Assembly: GCA_008828725.1 (NCBI GenBank)
Contig: MEHQ01004467.1
Span: 39,259 to 103,258, forward strand
Direction: 5' to 3'
From: Saccharina japonica
Lineage: Eukaryota > Sar > Phaeophyceae > Laminariales > Laminariaceae
Length of the DNA: 64,000 nt
Below the pieces are notes generated by a model. That model worked only from the letters and a program-made list of their open reading frames with translations. It did no database searches and was not told the origin of the DNA. Positions 1 through 13,100 of this stretch are shown here, piece by piece. The position numbers were made by a program, and so were the translations under genes. Numbering within the stretch: the first letter of the stretch is position 1; every line of letters starts with the position of its first letter.

Positions 1-372
1 AAATTACGGGGCAAAGTACAAACAACACCCACAATGCTGCCCGGCTGCTAACATAGGAGATATTCGTGCGTATATAGCTTGTTGTTGTTGCCTTGCCGGG
101 TGGGAGCCGTGTATAGCCTGCATGATCTAGAACAAGCGTTCTGGCTTGGATCTGTACTGTTGTACAGAGCCTGTACAAGATATTTACAACGGCAGTTTAA
201 TGATCTAGACGACGTATCTACAGATCGTGATCTGCCTACAGATCATGATAGTTCTGTCCGACATCTGAAACCCCTGCGAAAACAAATATCTCGCCATAAA
301 TCCAAGTAAATGTGCACTCAAAAACGTGTTAAAATGTTGGAGGCTTCACCCCTTTTCAGGGCATGCGGCTTG
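1..372. other. Left-edge intron sequence
   Basis: This should be intron of the WSC gene, since exon 10 needs a partner beyond the edge. I see no WSC or cysteine-module motif on either strand and no clear repeat. Confidence 0.4.
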
Positions 373-459
373 TTAACCCCTGAAGAACTGGTCCCCCCTT
401 TTGGGGGACAAACTACTTGGAACTAGTATGGGTAAGTTTTGCAGTTCTGAATGGGTTAA
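373..459. mobile_element. piggyBac-type MITE, copy 1
   Basis: An 87-bp element bounded by TTAA on both sides, with inverted ends TTAACCCC..AGAACTG and CAGTTCTGAATGGGTTAA. The core AACTACTTGGAA is shared with all other copies. Ends of the form TTAA-CCC are the hallmark of piggyBac-superfamily elements, which duplicate a TTAA target. It has no coding capacity. Confidence 0.65.
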
Positions 460-532
460 GACCGCACTCCCGTCATCAAGACAAAACACTTGGAATTAGA
501 GTCAGATTTTGGTTTTGTGTACACTGCCGCAC

Positions 533-748
533 TAAGGGCCCATATTAACGACTATAAAATAAATTCAATTTGGAAAAAAAAAAATCAAATTCGCTTTTCA
601 TTGGTCAACACGCGCACCAGCATCAAAGATTATACCCCAAAATCCTAATATTTGGTGCTGGTGCGTGTGTTGACCAATGAAAAGCGGATTTTAATTAAAA
701 AAAATCAAAATTGATTTTCTTTCTTCTTCGTTAAAATGGGCCCTAAAA
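533..748. mobile_element. Foldback (hairpin) element
   Basis: Inverted ends with the core GGGCCCAT (about 533-552 and 730-748) enclose an inner inverted repeat of about 39 bp with three mismatches (about 592-631 and 657-697), separated by a short loop. TA flanks both outer ends. It looks like a non-autonomous foldback MITE; its transcript would form a long hairpin. Confidence 0.6.
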
Positions 749-772
749 GGAACGAAATTAAGGCCCGAGACC

Positions 773-897
773 TATTACGTGGGGACACGAATAGTAGTAA
801 ATAGGACCTACGGCATACACAAAAAAAGCTACCGGTATATATTTGCCTATTTTACCATCAATATTTAGTCCCCGATTTATCATGGTCCTCCGTAATA
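773..897. mobile_element. TA-flanked MITE (CCATAGTAAATAGGACC family), copy 1
   Basis: The ends read TATTACG and CGTAATA, with inner repeats TAGTAAATAGGACCT and TTTAGTCCC. Other copies are at 13.1, 24.0, 43.8, 52.5 and 54.2 kb. The TA flanks suggest a Tc1/mariner-type origin. The right end lies 12 bp from exon 10, just inside the intron after the splice donor. Confidence 0.6.
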
Positions 898-908
898 TGT
901 CTACTCAC

Positions 909-1134
909 CGTTGGTGACGATGGCCATGCCCGAGTAGATGATCTGGATCAGGACGAACGAGGTTTCGCCGCCGCAGATCTCGGTGCGGCCGTCGTCTCCA
1001 GCGCACTCGACGAGGCACTCGCCGTCCTCCTTATCCGCCTCGATGTAGCCAGCCTCGCTGCCGCAGCCGCACACGTCGCCGTCCATCAGACCGGCGTAGT
1101 CGGCACCCATCGAGCCACACCTCTCGCTGCACAG
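909..1134 (-). CDS. Exon 10: second part of WSC domain 2
   Basis: This 226-nt exon, phase 0 to 1, has exactly the length and phases of exon 7. It encodes residues 518-592: LCSERC, YAGLMDGDVCGCG, ECLVEC and EICGG complete the eight WSC cysteines. It ends at a GTGAGT donor. Because it exits in phase 1, a further exon is required; none is recognisable in the remaining 900 bp, so the gene continues past the left edge. Confidence 0.87.
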
Positions 1135-4100
1135 CTGTCACATGTGTGCGTGTAGGAGAGGGAGAGGGAGGGAGGGGTCAGGGGGGGCGTACTAATTTGT
1201 TGCTTGCCTTGTGTCAATGGGCCATTGACCAGGCATCTCTCTTTGAGACGGAGCAACGTCGCATGTGGGGGGAGCATATACCGAAAAAACAAATGGGCTG
1301 AGAAATTAGCGCAGTACATACATACTGCCGAAACACTGGCAGTATATGTATACGTACCGGTTTTCTGGCAGCATATGTAGACATACTGCCATAACATGCG
1401 CAGTATGCTCATAAGATACTGCCAGAATAAGGGCAGTACAGTTATAAGATACTGCCAGAACGCGGGCAGTATGTAAATATGGCCATATTACTGGCAGTAT
1501 AAGCTATATACAGATACTGCCAGAATACGGGCGGTTAATAGATATGGCCATAATACTGGCAGTATAAAGTATATACCACTGCTGTAGTCAAGATGTTGCT
1601 CAGGGTAAAACCTCGTAAATACTATTAATACATACGAGTCTGGAACGTATAAGCGATGAATGAATGAATGAATGAATGAATGAATGAATGAACGAACGAA
1701 CGAACGAACGAACGAACGAACGAACAAATGAATGAATGAATGAATGAATGAATGAATGAATGAATGAATGAATGAATGAATGAATGAATGAATGAATGAA
1801 TGAACGAACGAACGAATGAATGAATGAATGAATGAACGAATGAATGAATGAATGAACGGAAGAAGTGAATGAACGAAAACATAACATCCCCACACTTACC
1901 CTGATAGTCATGAAGTTGATCTGAGTCACGAACGTGAAGGGGTCGAAGCTGGTCTCCGCGTAGCACCCAACGTGCAAGAACCCGGTCATGTCGTTGCCGT
2001 CTGGGCTGGTACGTTCAGCGTCGTCCGTATCTTTTCGTTCCAAGAAAACGATTACAACACGATTAGAACACGATCAGGGTGGGGACGGCGGGCAGAGAAA
2101 CAGGCCGGGGGGGAGGGGGCGTACTCCCTTGCTCCTTGCCTTATTTATTTGGCCATTGACCACGCATCCCGTTCGAGATGGTGCACCGTAGGCCGCGAGG
2201 GGGGGGGGGGGTAGTTATGCTACCCGAACAATCAAAACACGAGTGGAACCCCCTATTGCGGCCTTGTGGCCCGATACCACCGTCATACACCTGCAACGAT
2301 CGAAATAATCGAAACCCAAACGGAACATCGTATTCCGGCCCCGCGACCACTACAACAACAGGCGCCTGCACCTACTATTACTACAGTAGGACTACAACAG
2401 CTACAACTACAGCCTAAGATTTACAGAAGCTTCTTTTTTCATTATTGCGGGGACATCTTTACGTTGAATTTGTAATAAAGCCTCACACCTCAGACAGATC
2501 ATTTAGATCATACAGATCATATATAGATTATTCCCACTCCATCATCTAGATACTTCAGGGCGGACAGACCCCTGGTCTACATCATCTACGTGTGATAGCT
2601 CATCATGCTGTGTAGGGTGGGGGGCGTAACAACTGCATGACGTAGGGCAGACTTCCTGCGTTGGTATCTGTACTATTAATAGACAGATCCTGCACAAACA
2701 TCTGAAAGAGGCGGGTTAGGATCTATATGATATGTAGATGATCTACAGCAGATAGCTAGATCATGATCTGTTCAACGTGTACAATATGTTCAGTGGAAAT
2801 TCGTAGGGAAAATGAGTGCGGTGCCTTTTCTTGGCTGGCGCTGGCTGGTATTCTACTCTCATACCTCTCATACGGCCAGAGCATCGTTCGACCCTTCTTG
2901 TTCCAAAAACACGAAAAACGCGGATGGACTAGGGGAGGGGAGTGTACTCGATAGCCGCATGTCGTGCATGGCCGTAGTCCTATGACCATAGACCCTTACA
3001 TCCCTAGAATGGGCCGGGAGAGGGGCTACCCATTTGTTTCCTGCCATAAGTCATTTGACCAACGACCACGGTCATTTGACCAACGACCACGGTCATTTGA
3101 CCAATGACCACGCATCCCTTTGGACATGGAGCAACGTTCCTACTCCTAGTAGTGACACCTTCAACCTTTGAGCTCTCACTACGTTGATTACATACATTAG
3201 GTGGATATGTGTGGCCCCATGTGGCCCCCAGCTATCTGCTAGGATAGCGATCGTTTTCTCGCTGCTATTTCTATCTGGTGCGCCAATCACATCCCGTTCC
3301 TCCTTGTACTTTTCACGTTCTCTCCCACGATGTGAGAGTTATCTATTGCTTTGCCACAAGGGCACAAAAATCTGCGCATCTTCTTCCTCCCCATTCCGAC
3401 TACTGGTACGCCTCTTTCTTTTTTTCTGGCAGGTCCAGGTCCTTTACGCGAAATGGCAATTTCAGCATCCTCCCGCAGGCCATTGAGCCGTGCAAACACG
3501 TTTTCGTTCCTATCTCTTTTCGCCAAATCCCCTATATACATAATACATATCTCTCTCATAAGTGGCCCTCCTCTTTAGCCTGATTTGTTACCATCGTAGC
3601 GCTACAACGCCTTTCCCCCAGACTTCTCAATGCCCAGGATCTCTTGGTTTTTCCTGCTGTAGTCTTGCATATTTTCTCGGCTACGCTGTATCCCACCTTG
3701 TCCCAGCTCGCCCTTTCGTTCTACTTTACCCCGTACAGCCCTATCAGCTATTGCTGGAAACCTCTTTGTTAGCATCCCCCTTGATTTATATTTTACCGTA
3801 TCAACTTTTTCACGTCTCTCTTTTTTTTTCAAGAGGGTACATTTCCCAGTTCTGCTCTTAATATTATCGTCATACTTAAGCTCCCCATGGGGGGGGGGGA
3901 GGTACAGCGTTAACTCCTGGAAAACTAGTGCCGTGTACTCGAAAAAAAAATGTGACAAGTTAACTTGGAACCTGGGTAGCGTTTTTCTCCTTGTAAAAAA
4001 TGCCCTTGCTTTCTGAGAGGAGATATAAACATCACATGTCTTACGTAGGGTGGGCTTTCAATAACCGCAAATAACCGGAATCGTCGTACACAAAAATCTT

Positions 4101-7100
4101 GCACGGATGAGTTGCCAAGAAAAAAAAAACACACACACGAACACTCAAGCGGGCGAAACGCCACTATAGCAATAAGGCAAGCGATCCCATGCACAATATT
4201 TCCCAAAATATATATATATTTATATATATATATATATATTGGACACGCTGAAACACACCGGTGTCAAGTATGCAGGGGGCGCTTCCCGAATCAGAGCACA
4301 TCACGCCAGAGCCCTGGATCTTCTCTTCGCAGCAATCCCCGAAGCCGACGCACGATGAACCGTCGCAGATACCGCACGCCGTCTGGCAGCAAACGTTCCC
4401 GTTCGCGGACTGGACCCCCGGAATGCCACCGTCGCACGTGGAGTCTGCTTTGAGGTATCGTATGATATACGCGTCGCGGGTGTGTTTGTCCGTGCCCATC
4501 AGGTCGATATGACACGGTACAACGAAATGTCGAAAGATGGGACACAGGCGGCCCGGACCCCCCCCATCCCCGTCAGATGACTACGGCTGTGCACGACATG
4601 TGGCTCGCGAGTACACCCCCCCTCCCTTTGGAATGTGAGCGACAAAACGATCAAAACAGGCCGACATGCTATTGATGCAACGAAAAACTGAAAAAATTCA
4701 ACACAGATGGTCGGTACCCCCGCCTGTCTATGGTTCACAAGACTACGGCCATGGATGAATATACGATCAAAGCAGGTCGGCATGCTATTAATACAACGAA
4801 AAACTGAAAAGTCTAAACACAGATGGTCGGTACCCCCCCCCCCGCGTGTCTACGGCCAATCATGAATATGAAGTACCCCCCCCCTCCTGCACAATGTGAG
4901 CGCACAAAAATCCTAACGGAGACATTTGAAGAACATACGCGCAAACCCCCCTTAAACGATGTTGAGAAACTGTCGATTCGGTAGGCCTAATGGTTTTCCA
5001 TGTAAATACGCGCGAGGTAGTCCAATGTCTACACGTTGTGCTAAGGGGAGAGTCCCGGCCAGTTGTGCCCATACATCCATGCATTCGTATTTGTTCGCCA
5101 ATCTGCCATCTGACAATGTGCAAGCGCTTATTCCGATCATGCCATCCACACTTAGACTTGTTGATAGTAACTACACTAGAATCAAAATAATTTCAAACAT
5201 GCAAGATGGTGTCGATCAGACCAGAATACTTTTGACCAAAAAAACAAAAACAAAATATTTTTAATTTTGCTGTCTCCTAACCGACGATTCACAAATTAAA
5301 TCTGAAACCGTGGCATCAACTTATGCCTCATCAATCAAATATCTTAACCCAAGTCACGAATTCATCCAAACTGGGTGTCCCCTCATGAAAAAATCGATTT
5401 ACTAACTACATAAAGATGGTTCATGAACACCGGCCCACGACCACATCCCCGAGCAATATATCCTCAAAAGTTATATCCCCGCCCATTCTGGGCAGAATAT
5501 CTCCAATCCTACGCGTAATAGTATTTTCCCGTGAGACTCTTTACTGTTCCCAACTTGGCACCTACCCGGTACCTGGTAGTGTGCCAACCCCACACTCTTC
5601 CATTATGATTACGATTACTTCATAATGGCTTTCCCTCCGACAGCAGTGTATTGTTATAATGTACATGCTTCCGACTTGAACCGAATACCTTCTAACAACG
5701 ACAGCAGTTGACACTCCAAACTTTCGATGCGATATGCAACACCAGCAAAACCCCCGAAGAACGGATGTGCATGACATAAAATAGTACAATCCTGTACATC
5801 ATACTTAGTATTGAAAAAAACGAGCAACGGTGGGTGTCCAATTGAGGGTTGCTTATACAGTAGTACTGCACGTCGTAGTTGCTTACCAATTGCTCGAGAA
5901 AAAAACATGGACACACACTGTGTGCGAGACGAACAGAACTGACCTTAGCCCTAAACCAATCAGAACAGCCCTAACCCTGACCCTAAGCCAATCAGTCCAC
6001 CCCTAACCCTGACCCCAAGCCAATCATATCACCCCTAACCCTGCCCCTGAGCCAATCAGACCACCCCTAGCACTGACCCCAACCCAATCAGTCCAACCCT
6101 ACCCCTGACCCTAAGCCAATCAGACCCACCGCAACCACAACCCAATCCGTCCAACCCTACCGCTGACCCTAAGCCAATCAGACCAACCCTATAAAACCCC
6201 ACCCCCGAACCCAATCGGACCAAATCTCGACTAAATGGTACAAGCTACGAGGTTCTAGTACAGTAGTTCAATGTTCGCACCTTCGTCAACGTTGTCATCG
6301 GTGGTGTCATCGTCCATCAGCTCGAACAGGTCGTACGCCAGGGCGCCTCCGCACGTCTGGACCTCGTCTCCGGGGCAGGGCTCGTCGCAGACACCGTCCG
6401 CCTGGTCGGTGGCAAGGAAGCTGGGGTCCTCGCCGCAACCGCACTCGTTGCCCTTGAGGAGGCCCATGTACAGGGACGACTTACGGGCGCAGGTGTCGAA
6501 GCATAGCTGGCGAGAACACAACATGAGGGGCGGGTGCACGGGACGGCAACGTGGTGGCGTTAGATACATAATATTAGTATCATTGTTATTGTTGGTTCAT
6601 TCGCCATCTAGCAATGAGCAGCGCTTATTTCCAATCATACTACACTTCACAATGTAGACTTTCTAAAAGAGTAACTGCAATCCAATGACTTCAAGCATAA
6701 GAGTACGCAACAGATGTTCAGAATCTCTTATTTTTTACCAGACTTGAATTCTTATGATAGACTGGGTGTGTTCTACATTATTTCCAGTACAAAGAGGTCG
6801 CATTCATATCCGTTCACAAAAATCTAAGCCTCCAATTATTAATTATCAGATTATTAACATATGTCGCGTACTGTCGGAAGGTTGTGTCGATCATACCTGA
6901 AAGAGTAACTACAACCCAACGACTTCAAGCATGGAAGGTTTCATCAGTCATATTTATGTACGTGGAACACTTAAGGACAAAATTCTACCAACATTTATAA
7001 GATTATCGAGAACATTACCTCAGGCGTCATGGCTCCATCCTCGGTGATCTCGCTGAACGGGTTGGAGCCTTCGACGAGGTAGCAGCCGCGGAAGGCGAAG

Positions 7101-10100
7101 CCGTCGATACCGCCATCGCCATCCTTGTCTCCCGGCACTAAGCCCACAACACAAACGATAACACACACCCAAATGTCAACGGGGGGGGAATACCGTTAGC
7201 TCACTAAACTGTAAACCTGTCTGTTCATCTCTTCCGGACATATTGTTTTTCTTCGAGAAACTTGGAACGACTCGCGATAGTTCTGGTATAAGTGAAAACC
7301 CTCGTCGACCTCACATAATACCCGAGGAAATACCAGGGTACACCTCGAGTACATACCCGGGTACACCTAGAGTACATACCCGGGTACACCTAGAGTACAA
7401 ACCCGGGTATATGAGGGCATATACGAGGATCAAAGTGGTGTTTAAGCGCAGGGGGGTGCCTTGTTTTTTTTTTGGGTTAATGGTGGGTTCTGGCTATTGG
7501 ACATGCTCCCCGGTAATAGCTACGTGGCGATGCAAGCCACGTACATAGTAATACATTGAGATGCACACCCTTCCATATTTTGATGGGTGAAACATCGGTC
7601 AGGACTCGGTAACGCCATTCACAAAGGGGACTGCATTGTTGGTGTTAACTTTGTCTTCAAGTATGCAGGTATAATCGATAGGTGTACATACATATATAAA
7701 TAAGAAGTATGTGAATGGCATGTGTGCAATAAGAGCACCACATTGTCAGACGGCAAATCCAGTTCCAATAGAAGCAACCGACTTTGAAAGTCTTAACTCA
7801 TACCATCAGTAGCATTCGCATCGCATTTCGTCCGGTAGGATATTTCCAGGAAATTTCCAGGTCACTCTTAGGGTAAGGGGGTCTACTACGCCCGTACATG
7901 GATCCAGCATGTGGCCGGACGATCCGTTTAACCCTTTTAGGACTGCAGTCCCATTTTGGGGACAAACCACTCAAATTCTAAGTAACTTGTCCCCAAAACG
8001 GGACTCCAGTTCTATAAGGGTTAAATAGTCCTTACGAAACACACAACTCGAGCCCCGCACGAACACGGCAGGCAGACTACGTCCAACCCTTGCGTGCGAC
8101 AGCATGCGTCAACTCACCACCACCGAGCAGGCACGGGGCAGCCCCGGTCTCGTCGCACGTCTGGCCCGCCGCGAGGATAGCCGACAAGCAGCAGTGGGTG
8201 TTGTCGAATCCCTCGCCGGCCGCGGAAGCGCATCCCGCCCCGCCGCACACCCCGCACTCTTCCGAACAGCAGACGTCACCGGTACCATCCTCGGACCGAA
8301 CGCCGGCGATACCATTGCCGCATCCTTCGGCTGCAACATATGGAGGCGGAAGGAAGGGGGGGGGAGGGTGCGGAGTGCGGTCAGAACGAACCAGTATTAT
8401 AATTGGACGTGAGAGTTTCAGAAGGGGGGGGGGGGGGGGGGGGGGGGGGCGTACTCATTTGTTGCTTGCCTTAGTCATTTGACCATTGACCACGCATCCC
8501 TTTCGAGACGGAGCACCGTTCCTACTCCTAATAGAGACACCTCCAACACTTGGGCGCTCATTACGTTGTTTCCATATATTACAAAGAAACTTTTGCTAAT
8601 CTTATCCCCTTCCTGCTTCGCCGCCTGTGGCCACCATCTATCTCCTAAGATAGCGATCGTTTTCTCGCTACTATTTAGTGTACCAAACTGCTCCATGTCA
8701 CACTCGTCTATTTTCCTCATCTCCTCCTCTAGCACATCCCTTTCCTCCTTGTACCTTTCACATTCTCCCACTATGTGAACTCTACTCTCTATGGCTTTGC
8801 CACATGGGCACATCTGTGCTCTACTTCCTCCTCCTCCCGGCTACTGGTATACCTCCTTTCTTTCTGGCAGGTCCAGGTCCCCTACACGAAATCGCATTTC
8901 AGCTTTTTCGCGAAGTCCATTGGGCCTGCAGATACCTTTTCACCCCTATTCCTTCTCTCAACCCCCCGTACATCTCTAAGTGTTCTTCCCCTTCCACCTT
9001 CTTTCTCAGTGCTAGCCTTTCCCTTCTTTCTATCCTTTCTTTCACTTCTGTCTTGTATCCGCTAATTTCTCTATGGCCAGCGTCTCTTTTTGTTTCCTAT
9101 TTCCTTCCATACTTTCTCGACTACGCTATCCCACCTTATTCCAGCTCGCCCTTTGGTTACTTTCTCCCATACAGCTTTATCGGCTATGGCTGGCAACCTC
9201 TTATTTGGNGGGGGGGGGGGGGGGGTTAATACCGGGTGAGCGATACCTTGCTGCTTAATTCCAGTCGATCTGATCACAGTAGAACCACACCATGCAACTA
9301 AAGCTGTACGGTCAACGCAAGATAGCCAACGGTGCTCATACGAACACCGCCGTTTAGGCATGCGGCTTATTAGGACCGCGCTCCCGTTTTGGGGACGAAT
9401 GACTTGGAATTAGAGTCAGGTACAAGTCTCTATGTAAAGTGCAGTTCTACTATATATGTACAAGGGCCAATAAGGAATTTTCCAGTTTCCGCAGTCAGTT
9501 ATATCGCGTGCGGACGACGACGACATCTCCAATCTCCCCAACACTTGCCACGCCAGGAGATCAACGACAAACCGTGCCGAAAAAACACGCACTGAGCTAC
9601 AGTCTACAGACCGTATGTTATAACGCAAGTGAAACGCCATTAATAGTAGCTTCAACCAATGGGTGCATATTCCACACTAAAAGCGTCAACACGTTTACAC
9701 CTGGTACACCACACCAGATTAAGCTCACGAATAGGAGGGAATCCGACAAGGCCAAAAAGAATGTAAGGCTCAGTTTTCGGGAGGCGCTTAACCCCTTAAG
9801 AACTTAAGAACTGGCCCCACGAAATTGGGGACGAAATACTTGGGAATTAGTGTGGGATAATGTGTTCAGTTCTAATTGGGTCAAGGAAATTGGATTTTAA
9901 GGCATACCAGGTACGTCATCAGCGGCCAACCTCTTTACACTAAATCCTACTGGTATATATATATATATATACCCGGTACTGATATAAAATAGCCTACCAG
10001 GGTACGAGGGTATGCTCAAGGTTTCAAGGATGGTGTTGCCAGAAGGTTCTAAGGCTCGTTCCTATAAGGAGGCTTGTTCATAATATATTTTTGTTGTTGG

Positions 10101-13100
10101 TAGGCCCATACCATCACTGCTGTATACCAGTACGAGTGTAGAAAACATGTGGCCCTCGCGCGCGGAGAGGTTACCAGTAGCTTCAACAAGCATGGTTGGC
10201 ATCCCACACCGACCCCTCGTTACAACTTCGTTCCAAGAATTTTCCCAGCTGGTCGGTAGTAGGGTTATGGTTAGTGCTTGGTTAGTGCTTGAAGTCAAAC
10301 TCTATCTTCGTATCATTTTCCGAGAAGTTTCTGGGGTCGGAGTTGTGGTTTTATGGTGAGTGTTTGAAGTCCAGTATACTTTAACAACTTTCCAAGAAAA
10401 ATCTCAGATGATCGGGGTTATGGTTTTTATGGTTAGTGTTTGAAGTCAAGGGTAGTTCAACTATTTTGTCGAACGGTCTACTTCAACCATTGTACAGTGT
10501 ACAGCCCTCGCGATTTCTGCAACTGCTGGGTGTAACGTGTACCAGAATACCAGTACGTATGTATGATATGATAGCCCGTGAGAGAAAATAGAAATACGGG
10601 GCTGTACTTCAACCTTCAACTCGATGTCATGGTCCCACTGCAGAACTGCTGTGGGCTGCTGTGGCATACGTACGTACTCAGTACTCAGTACCTGGTTGTA
10701 AGCTTTTGGTTGTTTTATGGACCCGTTTTTCGACTGTACAAGGAAGGGCTGGACACACCTTGATAGTAGATATTTACGGGGGGTTTTGTGTTAGACGCCT
10801 GAAGCCGACCCTCCGACCCGAACCCTAACCCTATGCCAGTGGTCAGTGCTGGGATGCTGTGCTTGGTAAGACTCTAGACTGACTCAGCCGGCGTGGATGG
10901 TGAGCTTGGAAAGACTCTAGTTTGAATCGGGATGCTGTGGCTGGGAAATACTCCAGATTGATTGCGCCGCGTAAAACATACCCTTAGCCAACCAGAGTGC
11001 CTAAATAGCTACCTTAGGAAGATATACTATCATGCTTCTTCCAGTACTGGCACAAGGCATCCCACACCACGTTCAGCTAACTTATCCTCAAAAATAAGTT
11101 TGTGCAAGTACAAAAATAATTCTACACTACTGCCACTACGACTGCCAAGGACGCAAACTACTAATACAATGCGAGCATGAATATATTAATTATTTTCTAC
11201 CCCCGAGGCATACGACAACAATTTGGTTCGGAGGAGGAGCGGTCTGCCGTGCGATAAAAACATCGTATGCTTTTAATGTGCTGGTTTTATAATTATGATC
11301 ATCTTTGCCATCCGACAATGCAATGTGCAGCACGAGCTCCAACGTTGATCACTCATAACATTCCCGAAAGCAGAAAGCCACGGAAACAAAGGAAACCTAT
11401 GCGCAAAGCCTAACTTCCTTCTATGTCTACTTCCCGCTAAGCTTTATCCACAATACTCCGTTTGTTGTCCTTGCTCCCTCCTTCTCAATATGCCTTATTT
11501 GCGTTATATTCTCAAGTCCTAAGCCGCATCCAAGCTCCAATTGCTGGGGTAGCCGTGGACGAATTCAATCAACTTTTTTTCTTCTTTCGGCCGTGCTTCT
11601 GAGTGGTGAGTGTTGAAACTCATGCTATTTTTTTTTTATTTTTTTTTTGTCCATCCCATTTATTATCTTCGCCCTTCCTTTCTCTCTCCTTCCTGGTCGT
11701 AACTCAGATACGGGGTCACAAAGTGGGCTCTTCTCCCTTCCCCCCCACTACGGTTCTTGCCTTGCATTTTTATCGCGAGAAGGTTTCAGCACTTTCTTCC
11801 CTCGTCGACTTGCGTCGGATTCCGCCTACCCACGCCACGAAGGCGCTCTCAGCAATTGGTTCCTTTTTATTTTTTCAAATAAAGACAAAATCTCTCACCA
11901 CGGTGGGATTCGATCCTGGGTACCAATGGTAGTAGTCTTTGAAGCTGACCACTACTCTACCGGGGCGACCGGCTTATATGCTACACATTGTCGGATAGTA
12001 ACGACAATAATAATAATTACCAGGTAAATAATTACTTGAGTTGTGGGGGTTCATTATTTTTGTCAGAAGAGGGACACGGTATTCTCCTGTATGATACAGA
12101 ACAGGTAGCACTTTTGCCAAACTATTTTCGACTATTACTGTGACTATTTGTTACCATTACTGACATAATAGTGAGTATTACTGACTTATTAGTATGCCCC
12201 TCAACTGAGGAAGTACACGAAAAAGGCATGTCTTATCGCGTCTGTATTTCACATTTGTTTCGATGTATATAATTATATATACAAGTATATATTATGTATA
12301 TAATATACCTAGGTTATACCGGTATCATCATAGGCCATCGAGTTGTTCAGCAGGTTGCACTTTCGTGTAAGGGGCGCGGTGGGGGTTAGGTGGGGGTACA
12401 GATCTCTTCAAGTGAGTATAGAGCTCTTCAAGTGAGTTATGATAATCTCACCAAATTAATACTGCTGCAACTGCAACCCCAATATCGTGTGTATATATCT
12501 ATACATAGCATACATCCAAGCACTTTGTTACCAAAGATGCAAGCCTAATTCCAAAGCGTAATATATAGGTACCATATGTATATTTTAACCCGCGCTATGA
12601 TAATGTTCTCACACACGAAACCCGCCAGAAGCAGCAGTTGCATGTACTTTTTGCGGCGGCGGCGGCGCACCGGCATATGGGAGGATGCGAACATAACGAA
12701 CATGAGAAGAAAAGCGGAATGAACAGCGCGATCTCTGTATGATACCACAAGTGTAGTATCACACGGGTGATAAGATTACACACAGCAGTGCGTTAAGATA
12801 ACACAGCAGTGTAATAAGATAAAACCCCGTGGGGTGACTTTCTTCAGAAACGATTTTCTCCAAAAACGACACGAAAGACAATTATCACGCATCGCTCCGC
12901 GTTTTCGCTTTCACTTGTGTACAGATGTTCATCAATAGCTTTGAAATTGATCGTAGACTGCTGTACTAAGGGGGGGGGTGTTGGGTCATCACCCGTGTTC
13001 TACGGTATATCACCTGATACACATTGACAACGCAGGCGCTTCGTGAGAAAGGGCGAGCCGTAGCAACTGACCCGGGGCGTTGCGTCACTGGGATGCAAGG

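Noticed and set aside
1488-2043. Several minus-strand ORFs rich in SFIHSFIH repeats
   Set aside because: They translate the GAAT/GAAC microsatellite; only the 34 residues before the exon 9 donor are genuine coding sequence.
5941-6230. CCCTAACCCT repeats as an interstitial telomere
   Set aside because: The true period is 32 bp with a CCAAT core; telomere-like hexamers are only part of each unit.
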